Program-made: the position numbers and the translations under genes
In this document: piece by piece, positions 42,176-50,936 of the stretch
Position numbering within the stretch: the stretch's first letter is position 1
Layout of the letters: each line of letters starts with the position of its first letter
Assembly: GCA_020635915.1 (NCBI GenBank)
Contig: JACJYU010000001.1
Location: 1,650,501-1,714,500 of the forward strand
Source of the DNA: Flammeovirgaceae bacterium
GTDB taxonomy: Bacteria > Bacteroidota > Bacteroidia > Cytophagales > Cyclobacteriaceae
DNA length: 64,000 nt
Direction: 5' to 3'
The notes under the pieces: generated by a model
What the model was told of the DNA's origin: nothing
The model's input: the letters and a program-made list of their open reading frames with translations, nothing else
Database searches by the model: none

Positions 42176-43408
42176 ATGCCGAGGATTGTATTGTCTTATG
42201 CTTTATGGTTTGTTACCACAATATGCTTCCCGCAATATTCTGGCTTTAGGATTGAAGGCAACAAGAAAAAAGTAACCATCCCGGTCGAAATCGTCAACAA
42301 CCTGGTAGTGGTCCCGGTCGTGCTCAACGGGCAGGCGCCCCTCAAGTTCATATTGGATACCGGGGTGCGCACCACCGTGCTCACACAAAAAACCTACAGT
42401 GATATTTTGGGCCTTGCCTACTCAAAAGAGATATTTATCTCGGGGCCCGGGGGCGAAAAGTTGGTGGATGCCTTTGTCACCGACAACGTTACCCTGGACC
42501 TGCCTGGCGTGCATGGCGAAGGCCACTCCATGCTGGTGCTGGAAAAGGACTACCTCGAACTGCGAAATTACCTGGGAACGGAAGTACATGGTATTTTGGG
42601 GTACGAGCTTTTCAGCAGGTTTATAGTGCGCATGGACTACCACAAAAAAAGGATTGTCCTGCTCACACCGGAGCGGTTCAGGAAAAAAAGAAGGTACCAG
42701 ACCATGGAAGTCAAAGTGCAGGACACCAAGCCCTTCATTATGGCGAAAACAAAACTCAATGACAGCACCAGCCTGGACGTGAAGCTGTTGATAGACACGG
42801 GCGCCAGCCATGGGCTGGTGTTGGAGCCGGAGTCCGACCCGGCCATAAGGGTGCCTCAAAAAAGCCTGGAAAGCATCATAGGGAGGGGCTTGGGCGGTGA
42901 GATAAAAGGGAGGATAGGGAGGATAAACGGACTGGAGTTGGGCAGGTACAAAATCAATGAGGTGATCGCCAACTTCCCCGACCCTGACAGTTATAAAAGC
43001 CTGTTGTTCCAGGACGACTCCCTTCGCAGGAACGGGGCACTGGGTGGGGAAATCCTGAGCCGGTTCAGCATCATATTCAATTACCCCCATGAAGAAATTT
43101 ATGTGAAAAAGAACGCGGACTTCAGGAAGAAGTTCAATTATGACATGGCGGGGATTATCGTAAAGGCCAAGGGCGCCAGGCTTAGGGCCTATGAAATAAC
43201 GCACCTCAGAAACGGGTCGCCTGGTGAGATGGCAGGGCTAAAAGAGGGCGACTTGATCATCTCCGTTAACGGAACATCCACCCAAAGCCTGAACCTGAAC
43301 CAAATCAACGGGTTTTTCAATTCCAAGGAGGGAAAACGCGTGGTCATGGAGGTGAACAGGGACGGCCAGCGGGTAAAGGCCGAATTCAGGCTTGCCAACC
43401 AAATCTAG
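42176..43408 (+). CDS. exported retropepsin-like aspartic protease with PDZ domain
   Basis: A 410-residue exported protein with a hydrophobic N-terminus (about residues 4-20). Two retropepsin-like halves follow: the first with FILDTGVRTT near residue 60 and the second with LLIDTGASHG near residue 205, so one chain may supply both active-site aspartates. A PDZ domain lies in the C-terminal 90 residues (LRNGSPGEMAGLKEGDLIISVNG). The family is common in Bacteroidota, and its substrates are unknown. The stop overlaps that of the convergent receiver-like gene. Confidence 0.82.
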   Translation: MPRIVLSYALWFVTTICFPQYSGFRIEGNKKKVTIPVEIVNNLVVVPVVLNGQAPLKFILDTGVRTTVLTQKTYSDILGLAYSKEIFISGPGGEKLVDAFVTDNVTLDLPGVHGEGHSMLVLEKDYLELRNYLGTEVHGILGYELFSRFIVRMDYHKKRIVLLTPERFRKKRRYQTMEVKVQDTKPFIMAKTKLNDSTSLDVKLLIDTGASHGLVLEPESDPAIRVPQKSLESIIGRGLGGEIKGRIGRINGLELGRYKINEVIANFPDPDSYKSLLFQDDSLRRNGALGGEILSRFSIIFNYPHEEIYVKKNADFRKKFNYDMAGIIVKAKGARLRAYEITHLRNGSPGEMAGLKEGDLIISVNGTSTQSLNLNQINGFFNSKEGKRVVMEVNRDGQRVKAEFRLANQI

Positions 43409-43878
43409 CCCCTGGCCAGCCTTTTCAACTGTCCTTTTCTTTTTTTAAGCGTTTTGTACAGGTAAAGCTGTGTCCTTCTGAACTTTAATGAATTGGAAAG
43501 GGCCGTGTACAGCGATTGGCCATTGATATTTTCCTTAAGGATATAATCCATTACGCCCACACTAAAAACCTCTTCGTAATTGGAGTTCTTCAGGACCGCG
43601 ATGGGGATGTCCTTTGTCTTCCGGTCCCTTCCCAACATTTTTACGGCCGTCTTCAGGGCGCCTTTTCCAATATTGTCATCGATCAGGATATAGTTGGGCC
43701 TGAAATCCACCAACCGTTCAAAAATGGTTTTGATGTCGAAAGCAATCTCGGTCAACACCCGGGCCCCAGACACGTGCCGGATGTTGTCAAAAACCTTGCT
43801 TAGCTCAATGGGGTTGTTCCCCACCAGCAATACGCTTAGGTCCTTATACCCCCGTTTGTTTTTAACTTCCGTCTGCAT
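43405..43878 (-). CDS. receiver-like domain protein
   Basis: A 157-residue protein with a receiver fold and a basic C-terminal tail (LYKTLKKRKGQLKRLARG). The acidic pair after strand 1 is replaced by Gly-Asn (VLLVGNN), but the strand-3 Asp pair is present (YILIDDN) and a Lys occurs in DYILKEN. It is therefore partly degenerate. ATG 43878 is used; a longer frame to 44130 overlaps the divergent oxidoreductase. The function is unknown. Confidence 0.6.
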   Translation of the reverse strand: MQTEVKNKRGYKDLSVLLVGNNPIELSKVFDNIRHVSGARVLTEIAFDIKTIFERLVDFRPNYILIDDNIGKGALKTAVKMLGRDRKTKDIPIAVLKNSNYEEVFSVGVMDYILKENINGQSLYTALSNSLKFRRTQLYLYKTLKKRKGQLKRLARG

Positions 43879-43972
43879 TTCCAACAATAGACTATTTTTT
43901 ATATTGCCCGGCACCTGTCGGTAACCTTTCCATAACGTTAAATAACCAAAAAACGCCCATGCAATTGTCAAC

Positions 43973-45129
43973 ATGTTTTCCACAACAGCGTTTTTACGCA
44001 GAAAACCAATATTTGAATTGAAAAAAATAACTGTCATTGGGGGAGGGCTATCCGGGCTTGTTGCCGCCATCCGGCTTGTTCGCGCCCAAATACCCGTCAG
44101 GCTTTTCGAAAAAAAAATTATCCGTTTCATCGCGTCTGCGGAGAGTATATCTCCAATGAAACCATACCTTACTTAAAATCCCTCAACCTTTATCCCGAAG
44201 AATTAAGCCCCAATATTATTTCTTCCCTTCAACTTACGTCCGTGAATGGCAAGTCGGCCAACTTGCCACTTGACATGGGCGGGTTTGGCATCAGCAGGTA
44301 CCGGTATGACCACTGGCTCTATAAAATTGCGGAAAGGGAAGGCGTTGAGGTGCACCAAAATACCGAAGTCACAGGGGTTACTTTTCAAGATGGCCAATTT
44401 GAGTTATTCGCCCACCATAAAGTTTACGGGTCATCCTTAGTCATTGGGGCATTTGGGAAACGTTCCAAAATGGATGTAAAAATGAAGAGGCCCTTTATGG
44501 CAAAAAAGTCCCCCTACCTGGGCGTTAAGTACCATGTCCGCACAGACCATCCCAAACCCACCATTTCCCTGCACAATTTTCGGAATGGGTACTGTGGCAT
44601 AAGCAATGTGGAAAATGGAATTTCCAATTTATGCTACCTGAGCCATTCCAATAACCTAAAGGCTTCAGGAGGAATAAGGGAAATGGAGGAAAGCATTCTT
44701 TTTGAAAACCCTTTCCTGAAAAGGATTTTCCAAAATTCGGATTTTCTTTTCCCCCAACCTGTGACCATTCATGAAATTTCTTTTGAAGCAAAATCACCGG
44801 TTGACAACCACGTCATGATGTGTGGGGATGCTGCCGGAATGATCGCGCCATTATGTGGAAACGGCATGGCCATGGCCATTCACTCTTCCAAAATATTGAC
44901 CGACCTGATTATCCCTTTTTACAAAGGAAACATCCCGGACAGGGAAGGGCTCGAAAGTGCATATTCAAAAGCCTGGGCGCGGCAATTTGGCAGGCGCCTT
45001 TGGGCAGGACGCCAACTTCAAAAGCTCTTTGGCTCCCCATTGGCCTCCCATATTACCCTGGGAATTGCCAAAAACATGCGGCCTTTGGCCAATTACCTTA
45101 TTTCAAAAACCCACGGCCAACCTTTTTAG
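43973..45129 (+). pseudogene. FAD-dependent oxidoreductase broken by a one-base deletion
   Basis: The gene would encode about 385 residues. The N-terminal part (43973 to about 44117) has the dinucleotide motif VIGGGLSGLVAAIRL and ends at RLFEKK. A run of nine A at 44109-44117 then shifts the frame. With ten A, the sequence would continue NYPFHRVCGEYISNETIPYL into the long downstream frame, which has GDAAGMIAPLCGNGMAMAIHS for FAD binding. It resembles geranylgeranyl reductase or flavin hydroxylases. The loss may be real, a sequencing error or rescued by slippage. ATG 43973 and TTG 44018 can both start it. Confidence 0.82.
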
Positions 45130-45134
45130 CAAAA

Positions 45135-46034
45135 TTAATATCCCCCCTCAACGGCCTGTAAAACCTGACTATGATCAAGGAAAAAATAGATAAAAAACCC
45201 GTTGAGGCAAGTTGCCGAAATGAAATTCAGCCACATGGCCCACCCATAGTTGGCCAGGCTTCCATCTGAATTGACTTTCCAAAACCAAACCAGGAAATAG
45301 ACCAGGGCCGGTGAGAGGAACGCAAGGAACAAAATGGCATATTTAGTGTTGAAGCAAATTTCAAAAAAAACAAAAAAACCACTGGAGGCGAGCACAAAGA
45401 GGACAGCGGTAAGCAGAAAGGTTCCCCTTACGCCCATTACCATGCTGATGGTTTTGTCCCCATGCCTTTCGTCTTCTTCATGTTGGTAAATTTGGGTCAT
45501 GGGGTAGCTTCCCATCAGCATAACACTGGACAGTGCCGCAGGAATAAGTATATTGGGTTTTAAGAAACCGTTGAGACCCAAAGAATTGATGCCTTCATAA
45601 CCCATGAGAAAGGCAAAAAACCCCTGAAAGAAACCCGTTACCAGCCAGCCGCCAACAGGATGTTTTTTCAACCTCACGGAAGGGTGGCTGTACGCTTTTG
45701 AGGCCATCCCATAAATAAAAAGCATTGTGGCAAACAAAATACTGACCTGAAGCCCCAGAAGGACGGCCATCACATCCATTAGAAGTGCGGCAAAATACAA
45801 GCCCTGCCTGACGGGAGGTGGGTCCTTCAGCCCGCCAATGCTTTTGTCGTCCTTATCAAAGTAACTGTTGTACCCATTGCTCGCGGGGTAAAGGAGCAAA
45901 TGGATGGCCAGAAAGGAGATGACAATTCTTGATTCATTGAAGTTTGGTGAATTGCCCAAAGCAAAAAAATAAACGGGCATCAAAAAATAGGAAAAGGGTA
46001 TGCGTAAATGAAGCAGGGTGCTCAGGGAAAACAT
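45135..46034 (-). CDS. UbiA-family prenyltransferase
   Basis: A 299-residue integral membrane protein with about eight or nine helices. The first Asp-rich motif is NSYFDKDD and the second is HEEDERHGDKTISMV, both intact and typical of UbiA enzymes that join a prenyl diphosphate to an aromatic or other acceptor. ATG 46034 is preferred to an upstream TTG at 46055. It is divergent from the polyketide synthase and convergent with the oxidoreductase, so it probably acts on the polyketide product. Confidence 0.85.
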   Translation of the reverse strand: MFSLSTLLHLRIPFSYFLMPVYFFALGNSPNFNESRIVISFLAIHLLLYPASNGYNSYFDKDDKSIGGLKDPPPVRQGLYFAALLMDVMAVLLGLQVSILFATMLFIYGMASKAYSHPSVRLKKHPVGGWLVTGFFQGFFAFLMGYEGINSLGLNGFLKPNILIPAALSSVMLMGSYPMTQIYQHEEDERHGDKTISMVMGVRGTFLLTAVLFVLASSGFFVFFEICFNTKYAILFLAFLSPALVYFLVWFWKVNSDGSLANYGWAMWLNFISATCLNGFFIYFFLDHSQVLQAVEGGY

Positions 46035-46085
46035 GTTAGGAACTATTTTAACCAATTTAGGGTATTTTTAATTTATCATTGACAG

Positions 46086-47189
46086 ATGGGCTACATTACC
46101 TCCATTGGCACTGCCACCCCCCCCAACAAGTTTAGTCAAAATCAAATTGCCAAATTCATGATTATGGCGATGGGTTTGACGGGGAGCGAAGCGGATAGGT
46201 TAAAAACACTGTATCGGGCCAGTGGCATCCATACCAGGCACTCCGTCCTGGAGGATTACGGGATGACGGGCAAATTTACCTTTTACCCCGATAGTGAAAA
46301 CCTGGAGCCTTTCCCCACCACCAAGGACAGGCTTGGCCTTTTTCGAAAGTATGCGGCAAAGCTTGGCACGGCTGCGGCACAAGATTGCCTTCACCGCGTC
46401 CCGGGTTTCAACAGCCTGGAGCCCACGCACCTCATTGTGGTGAGTTGCACAGGCATGTTTGCCCCCGGACTGGATGTGGAACTTGTTCATTCCCTTCAGT
46501 TGAGGCCTGCCATTCAAAGGACCGTTATCAATTTTATGGGTTGCCATGCAGCTTTCAATGCCATCCGTGTGGCCGAATCCTTCTGTTGCCAAAATGCCAA
46601 TGCGAAAGTACTTGTGGTTTGTGCCGAACTGTGCAGCCTTCATTTCCAAAAAGAAAGCACCGAAGACAACAAATTGGCCAATGCGCTTTTTGCCGATGGC
46701 GCTGCTGCTTTGTTGATCGAACCTGCCGCAAGGGGCAATATCAACATGCAAATCGGCCATTCCTTTTGCGGCCTTGCCGGGGACAGCATGGATAATATGG
46801 CCTGGAATATTGGCAACCACGGTTTTGAAATGAAGTTATCTGCCTACGTCCCCGATATTATTAAAAGTGGGATTAAGGAACTGGCCAACTCCCTGCTGGC
46901 CATCAATCAAATAAAGTTATCGGACATATCGTATTTTGCCATTCACCCGGGCGGGAAAAAAATACTAGAGGCCATAGAGGGTGAGCTCGGGCTATCCAGA
47001 AACGACAACCGCTTTGCTTATTCAGTCATGAGGCAGTATGGCAACATGTCTTCCCCCACGGTCATTTTTGTGTTACAGGCATTGTTGGCCACCCTGTCGG
47101 AGGGGGACCACGGCAAGAAAGTTTTAAGTTTTGGGTTTGGGCCAGGGCTTACATTGGAGGGCCTTATCCTAACAGTTGATTGCCGGTAG
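46086..47189 (+). CDS. type III polyketide synthase
   Basis: A 367-residue chalcone/stilbene-type synthase with a complete triad: Cys153 in NFMGCHAAF, His287 in FAIHPGG and Asn320 in QYGNMSSP. It condenses malonyl-CoA units onto a starter, often to an alkyl pyrone or alkylresorcinol. The usual bacterial length and the motif VVSCTGMFAPGLD support this. It is followed 3 bases later by a methyltransferase, and the UbiA and FAD genes lie on its other side. The product is not known. Confidence 0.92.
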   Translation: MGYITSIGTATPPNKFSQNQIAKFMIMAMGLTGSEADRLKTLYRASGIHTRHSVLEDYGMTGKFTFYPDSENLEPFPTTKDRLGLFRKYAAKLGTAAAQDCLHRVPGFNSLEPTHLIVVSCTGMFAPGLDVELVHSLQLRPAIQRTVINFMGCHAAFNAIRVAESFCCQNANAKVLVVCAELCSLHFQKESTEDNKLANALFADGAAALLIEPAARGNINMQIGHSFCGLAGDSMDNMAWNIGNHGFEMKLSAYVPDIIKSGIKELANSLLAINQIKLSDISYFAIHPGGKKILEAIEGELGLSRNDNRFAYSVMRQYGNMSSPTVIFVLQALLATLSEGDHGKKVLSFGFGPGLTLEGLILTVDCR

Positions 47190-47192
47190 TCC

Positions 47193-47912
47193 ATGGAGGT
47201 AAATTTTTCAACACGGGCCGGCATCACTGAAATAATGGACGACCTCCAGTGTTCCGGGGAGGTTGTTGACCAGACTTTAAGGGAACTTGAAATTATCAAC
47301 AAATGGTTGGGTGGGAATGGCGTTACGGTCAGTGGAATAGGGAAGATACTAAAGGGCTCCAAACCACCCCGGCCTCTTGAGATCACCGACCTGGGTTGTG
47401 GCGGTGGGGATATTCTTAAAGGAATAGCCATTTGGGGAAGGCGGAAAAAATTGCTATTAAAACTCACCGGGGTCGATGCAAACCCCCATATTGTTTCCTT
47501 TGCAAAGGAAAATTGTGCGGATTTCAAGGAAATCCATTTCCTGGAACAGGATGTTTTTTCAGAAAAATTCAAGCAAGGGGCTTTTGATATTGCCATTGCA
47601 ACCTTATTTGCCCATCATTTCAGCACCCGGGAGCTGGTCCAATTGTTCCAGTCCTTGAAAGACCAGTGCCGGATGGGTTTTGTAATCAATGACCTGCACC
47701 GTCATTGGTTTGCTTTTCATTCCATTCGGTTGTTGACCAAATGGTTTTCCAAATCCCCTATGGTAAAGTTCGATGCCCCTGTATCGGTGTTGCGTTCTTT
47801 TACGAGGCCCGAGATCGAATCCATTTTAGCCCAGGCAGGAATAACAAACTACAGTCTTTCCTGGAAATGGGCCTTTCGGTGGCAATTGGTCGTGCCTTCA
47901 AACCTGGCATAA
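47193..47912 (+). CDS. SAM-dependent methyltransferase
   Basis: A 239-residue class I methyltransferase. Motif I is EITDLGCGGGDI (near residue 66), then VDANPHIVSFAKEN and the motif FDIAIATLFAHHFS. The C-terminal region (FRWQLVVP) is typical of the small-molecule O-methyltransferases placed beside type III polyketide synthases. It starts 3 bases after the synthase stop, so the two are one operon. The likely substrate is the phenolic product of the synthase. Confidence 0.85.
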   Translation: MEVNFSTRAGITEIMDDLQCSGEVVDQTLRELEIINKWLGGNGVTVSGIGKILKGSKPPRPLEITDLGCGGGDILKGIAIWGRRKKLLLKLTGVDANPHIVSFAKENCADFKEIHFLEQDVFSEKFKQGAFDIAIATLFAHHFSTRELVQLFQSLKDQCRMGFVINDLHRHWFAFHSIRLLTKWFSKSPMVKFDAPVSVLRSFTRPEIESILAQAGITNYSLSWKWAFRWQLVVPSNLA

Positions 47913-48040
47913 TTTTTCGTACTTTAGGCGGGGGAACCAACGGTCAAATGCATGAAACCGCCATGTAATTGACATTGCGCCCAACGGCATGATGATAACT
48001 GGCGATCCCATATGACCACTTAAAAATCAATTATTAACAG

Positions 48041-48592
48041 ATGAAATACCTCCAACTCTTTCTTATTGGTACAGTTGCCCTGCTTTCTTCCTGTGCCTCG
48101 CCTTTTGGCAAAAAAGTACGCGAGCCCTTTCGGGGAAGCGCCTATGAGTCGAACAACCGGTGGTTTAGGGGCACAGGCAGGGGCGAAAGTTCACAGGAAA
48201 ACATTGCCCTGGGCAAAGCGGACATTGCCGCAAAGGCCCAATTGGCCGGCCAGGTGAACACCACCATGAAACAAGTGGCCGATCAGTATTTGGGCCAACG
48301 GGAAAACGAGCGGGGGGCCGATGTGGCCGACAAATTCCAAAGCCTGGTAAGGCAAACCATGAACACCCAGATAGCCGACCTGAGAAAAATGGGCCAGGAA
48401 AAGTATTATAACGAAAAGACAAAATCCTACACGGTCTTTATCGCCTATGAGATAAAAAAGAATGCCATGTTCCGGTACATGAAAAAGCAGGCAAAGGTGG
48501 ACCAAACCATTGACGAGCGCCAGATGAAGATCATCAACGAAATTTTGGACGAACAAATAAAAAAGGCAGACGAAGCCGATAACAGCAACTGA
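48041..48592 (+). CDS. LPP20-like lipoprotein
   Basis: A 183-residue lipoprotein. The lipobox LLSSC places the lipidated Cys at residue 18. The following domain has RGTGRGESSQENIALGKADIAAKAQLA, which matches the LPP20 family pattern (conserved Gly and a long helix). It probably resides in the outer membrane facing the periplasm. The C-terminus is a charged helix. It is convergent with prfA, with the stops adjoining. Confidence 0.75.
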   Translation: MKYLQLFLIGTVALLSSCASPFGKKVREPFRGSAYESNNRWFRGTGRGESSQENIALGKADIAAKAQLAGQVNTTMKQVADQYLGQRENERGADVADKFQSLVRQTMNTQIADLRKMGQEKYYNEKTKSYTVFIAYEIKKNAMFRYMKKQAKVDQTIDERQMKIINEILDEQIKKADEADNSN

Positions 48593-49660
48593 TTACCTGG
48601 CTTCCGTCATTTTTTCGGCCGTTTCTGCAATTTTTAGTTTCTCGATAAACCCATCGATCTCCCCGTTCATTACCGCGGGCAGGTTGTATTGGGTGTGCCC
48701 TATCCTATGGTCCGTGACCCGGCTTTGCGGGTAGTTGTAGGTCCGTATTTTTTCGGAGCGGTCCCCGCTCCTCACCTGCGACTTTCTGGCGGCACCAATT
48801 TTGGCGGCCTGCTTTTCCAGTTCCATCTCATAAAGTTTTGTCCTTAGCATCTGCATGGCCCTCTCTCGGTTGCCCAACTGCGACCGCTCCACCTGGCAGG
48901 TAACCACAATGCCCGTAGGTTTGTGCGTCATCTGCACCTTGGTCTCCACTTTGTTCACATTTTGCCCCCCGGCCCCTCCCGAACGGGACGTCTGCACTTC
49001 AATGTCGGCCGGGTTGATCTCCACGTCCACCTCCTCTGCCTCGGGCAACACCACCACCGAGGCTGCCGAGGTATGCACCCGGCCTTGCGTTTCCGTGTCG
49101 GGCACGCGTTGCACCCGGTGCACGCCCGACTCAAATTTCAACCACCCATATGCCCCCTCCCCTTCCACGGCACTGATCACCTCCTTGTAGCCACCGGCCG
49201 TCCCTTCCGTCACATCCACCACGGTAAGCTTCAAATGATGTTCGTCACAAAACCGTTCGTACATGCGGTAAAGGTCCCCCGCGAAGATGGCCGCCTCGTC
49301 CCCGCCCGTGCCAGCCCTTATTTCCAATACCGCATTTTTGGAATCGTTGGGGTCCCTGGGCATGAGTTGCATTTTGAGGTCCTCTTCGATGGCTTCCCTT
49401 TTGGGCACCAACTCGTCCAGTTCCAGCTTGGCCATTTCCCTCAACTCCTGGTCTTTTTCCTTTTCCAACACCTCTTTGGCAAATTTTACCCCCTTCAATA
49501 TGTCCTGGTAGGCCTTGTATTTCACCACCACTTTCTCCAGGTCGCGGTATTCCTTGCTCAGCTGGGTAAACTTCTTCTGGTCTTTCACCAAATCCGGCTG
49601 CACAAGGAGTTGGCCAATTTCCTCGAAACGGCCCTTTATTTCTTCCAGCTTTTTAATCAT
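48593..49660 (-). CDS. prfA: peptide chain release factor 1
   Basis: A 355-residue release factor recognising UAA and UAG. The catalytic GGQ is in SGGAGGQNVNKVETKV. The stop-codon reading loop has PDT in RVPDTETQG, in the P-x-T position of RF1, which separates it from RF2. The coiled-coil N-terminus is normal. A -7 element stands 18 bases before the ATG. The gene is convergent with the LPP20 gene and divergent from the small lipoprotein. Confidence 0.95.
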   Translation of the reverse strand: MIKKLEEIKGRFEEIGQLLVQPDLVKDQKKFTQLSKEYRDLEKVVVKYKAYQDILKGVKFAKEVLEKEKDQELREMAKLELDELVPKREAIEEDLKMQLMPRDPNDSKNAVLEIRAGTGGDEAAIFAGDLYRMYERFCDEHHLKLTVVDVTEGTAGGYKEVISAVEGEGAYGWLKFESGVHRVQRVPDTETQGRVHTSAASVVVLPEAEEVDVEINPADIEVQTSRSGGAGGQNVNKVETKVQMTHKPTGIVVTCQVERSQLGNRERAMQMLRTKLYEMELEKQAAKIGAARKSQVRSGDRSEKIRTYNYPQSRVTDHRIGHTQYNLPAVMNGEIDGFIEKLKIAETAEKMTEAR

Positions 49661-49678
49661 ACTTTAAAAAATGCGGGG

Positions 49679-49686
49679 CAAAGTTA
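49679..49686 (-). promoter_or_regulatory. -7 promoter element of prfA
   Basis: TAACTTTG on the minus strand, a perfect TAnnTTTG, is 18 bases before the prfA ATG. Confidence 0.5.
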
Positions 49687-49745
49687 GCAATTGGCGCCCA
49701 TCCTGCCTATTTGCCCAAAAGGTTTGGCGATGGGCGCCCCAAAGT

Positions 49746-49753
49746 TACCTTTG
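49746..49753 (+). promoter_or_regulatory. -7 promoter element of the 49.8 kb lipoprotein
   Basis: TACCTTTG is a perfect TAnnTTTG. It ends one base before ATG 49755 and 19 bases before ATG 49773, so the later ATG would give a short leader while the first would be leaderless or upstream of the transcript start. Confidence 0.45.
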
Positions 49754-49754
49754 C

Positions 49755-50261
49755 ATGGCAATGGCAAAAAATATGGCAAGGTTGTCGCCCTTCCTGCTTG
49801 TTTTCATGGTGGTGGCATGCCAGGGAAAGCTGACGGAAAGGCAGAAAAAGGAAATGTGGGCACGAAAGAAGGCCCACGAAATCGTGAAAATTTCCGATGC
49901 GGAAATAACGGAAGCGGCCTATCAGTATGGCCGGGCCATTTCCGCGGAAATCAGGAAAAGCGATTTGCCCCACCTGGGCACACCCTTTGCCGATTCCCTT
50001 CAGCAAAAATACCAGGTGAAAATCCATCTCCTCTTTCCGGACGGCCCTCACCTGATGGGCCTGGAGCAGCAACTTGTAGAGGCCTATAAGGCGGCATCCG
50101 GCAAGGACCTTACGGACAATGTGCAAAAAATTGAAAAGGACTCCCTGTTGTACACCTGGCCCATAACGGAGTCCCCGCCTGGCAAGCCGGCCGTGTTCTT
50201 GTATGCCGTGGGGATAAGGATGCCCAAAAAGGCCGTCATCCTCTCCATGCTCAAAGGGTAA
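49755..50261 (+). CDS. small lipoprotein
   Basis: A lipoprotein of up to 168 residues. The signal SPFLLVFMVVAC-Q places the lipidated Cys near residue 22 from ATG 49755; ATG 49761 and 49773 are later alternatives, and 49773 gives the best signal peptide. The mature domain has a helical start (TERQKKEMWARKKAHEIVK) and beta elements near the end (PAVFLYAVGIRMPKKAVIL). The fold is not recognised. It is divergent from prfA and convergent with the skp-like gene. Confidence 0.6.
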   Translation: MAMAKNMARLSPFLLVFMVVACQGKLTERQKKEMWARKKAHEIVKISDAEITEAAYQYGRAISAEIRKSDLPHLGTPFADSLQQKYQVKIHLLFPDGPHLMGLEQQLVEAYKAASGKDLTDNVQKIEKDSLLYTWPITESPPGKPAVFLYAVGIRMPKKAVILSMLKG

Positions 50262-50368
50262 ACCCTGAAAAGGCAGTGACCCATAAGAAACCCGGGAAGC
50301 AATAGGATTAACCCTATACCGTTACCCCCTGGCGTCCTACGGGCACCCTTTTGCCCTTCGCAAAAATT

Positions 50369-50926
50369 TTAGTTTGTTTTGTCCGCTACCGGCTTGGGGG
50401 TGATGCCCATCTTTTTCAGCACCTGGTCGGAAATATCAAATTTCTCATCGCTGTACAAAAGGATGTCCCCACCGCCTATCAGCTGGGGGTTTATGATAAA
50501 GGAATAGCCCTGTTCCTTGGCCACATCTTCAATTGCCTTTCCTACTTTTTTGAAAACCGGCCCCATTAATTGGTCCTGCTTGTTTTGGATGGAAGCCTGG
50601 GCGTCTTGCTGAAACTTCTGGATGTTTTCCTGTAACTGTGTCAGTTCGGTTTCCTTGTCCTTCCTAACGGCATCCACCATGGTGGCCGCACCTGCCTGAT
50701 AGGCTTTCAGTTTGGTTTCATAGTCTTTGTATTTTGCCTGTAGCTGGTTTTGGAGCTGGTCACCGTGGGTCTTCATCTCGGTTTCAATCTGCTTGTATTC
50801 CGGCAATTGGCTAAAAATATAGTCCCAATCCGCATACCCAATTTTCTGGGCCGTGGTTTGGGCCTGGGCGGCAAAACCCGTGCATCCAATAAGGAATAAA
50901 AATAAAAAGTTTCTCATCGTATTCAT
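50369..50926 (-). CDS. Skp/OmpH-family periplasmic chaperone (second copy)
   Basis: A 185-residue exported helical protein. The signal peptide ends at AAQAQ. The domain is a long coiled coil (IETEMKTHGDQLQNQLQAKYKDYETKL) ending in a beta segment (YSFIINPQLIGGG...DILLYSDEKFDISDQVL) that forms the trimer base. Members hold outer-membrane proteins for delivery to BamA. It is the last of three consecutive genes after bamA, separated from its paralogue by 10 bases. The copies differ enough to be old duplicates. Confidence 0.85.
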   Translation of the reverse strand: MNTMRNFLFLFLIGCTGFAAQAQTTAQKIGYADWDYIFSQLPEYKQIETEMKTHGDQLQNQLQAKYKDYETKLKAYQAGAATMVDAVRKDKETELTQLQENIQKFQQDAQASIQNKQDQLMGPVFKKVGKAIEDVAKEQGYSFIINPQLIGGGDILLYSDEKFDISDQVLKKMGITPKPVADKTN

Positions 50927-50936
50927 TTGTATTTGG

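Noticed and set aside
43879..44130. N-terminal extension of the receiver-like gene
   Set aside because: It overlaps the start of the divergent oxidoreductase and has no receiver similarity. ATG 43878 is better.
48923..49687. 254-codon open frame antisense to prfA
   Set aside because: prfA is certain, and the antisense product is a low-quality His- and Phe-rich sequence.
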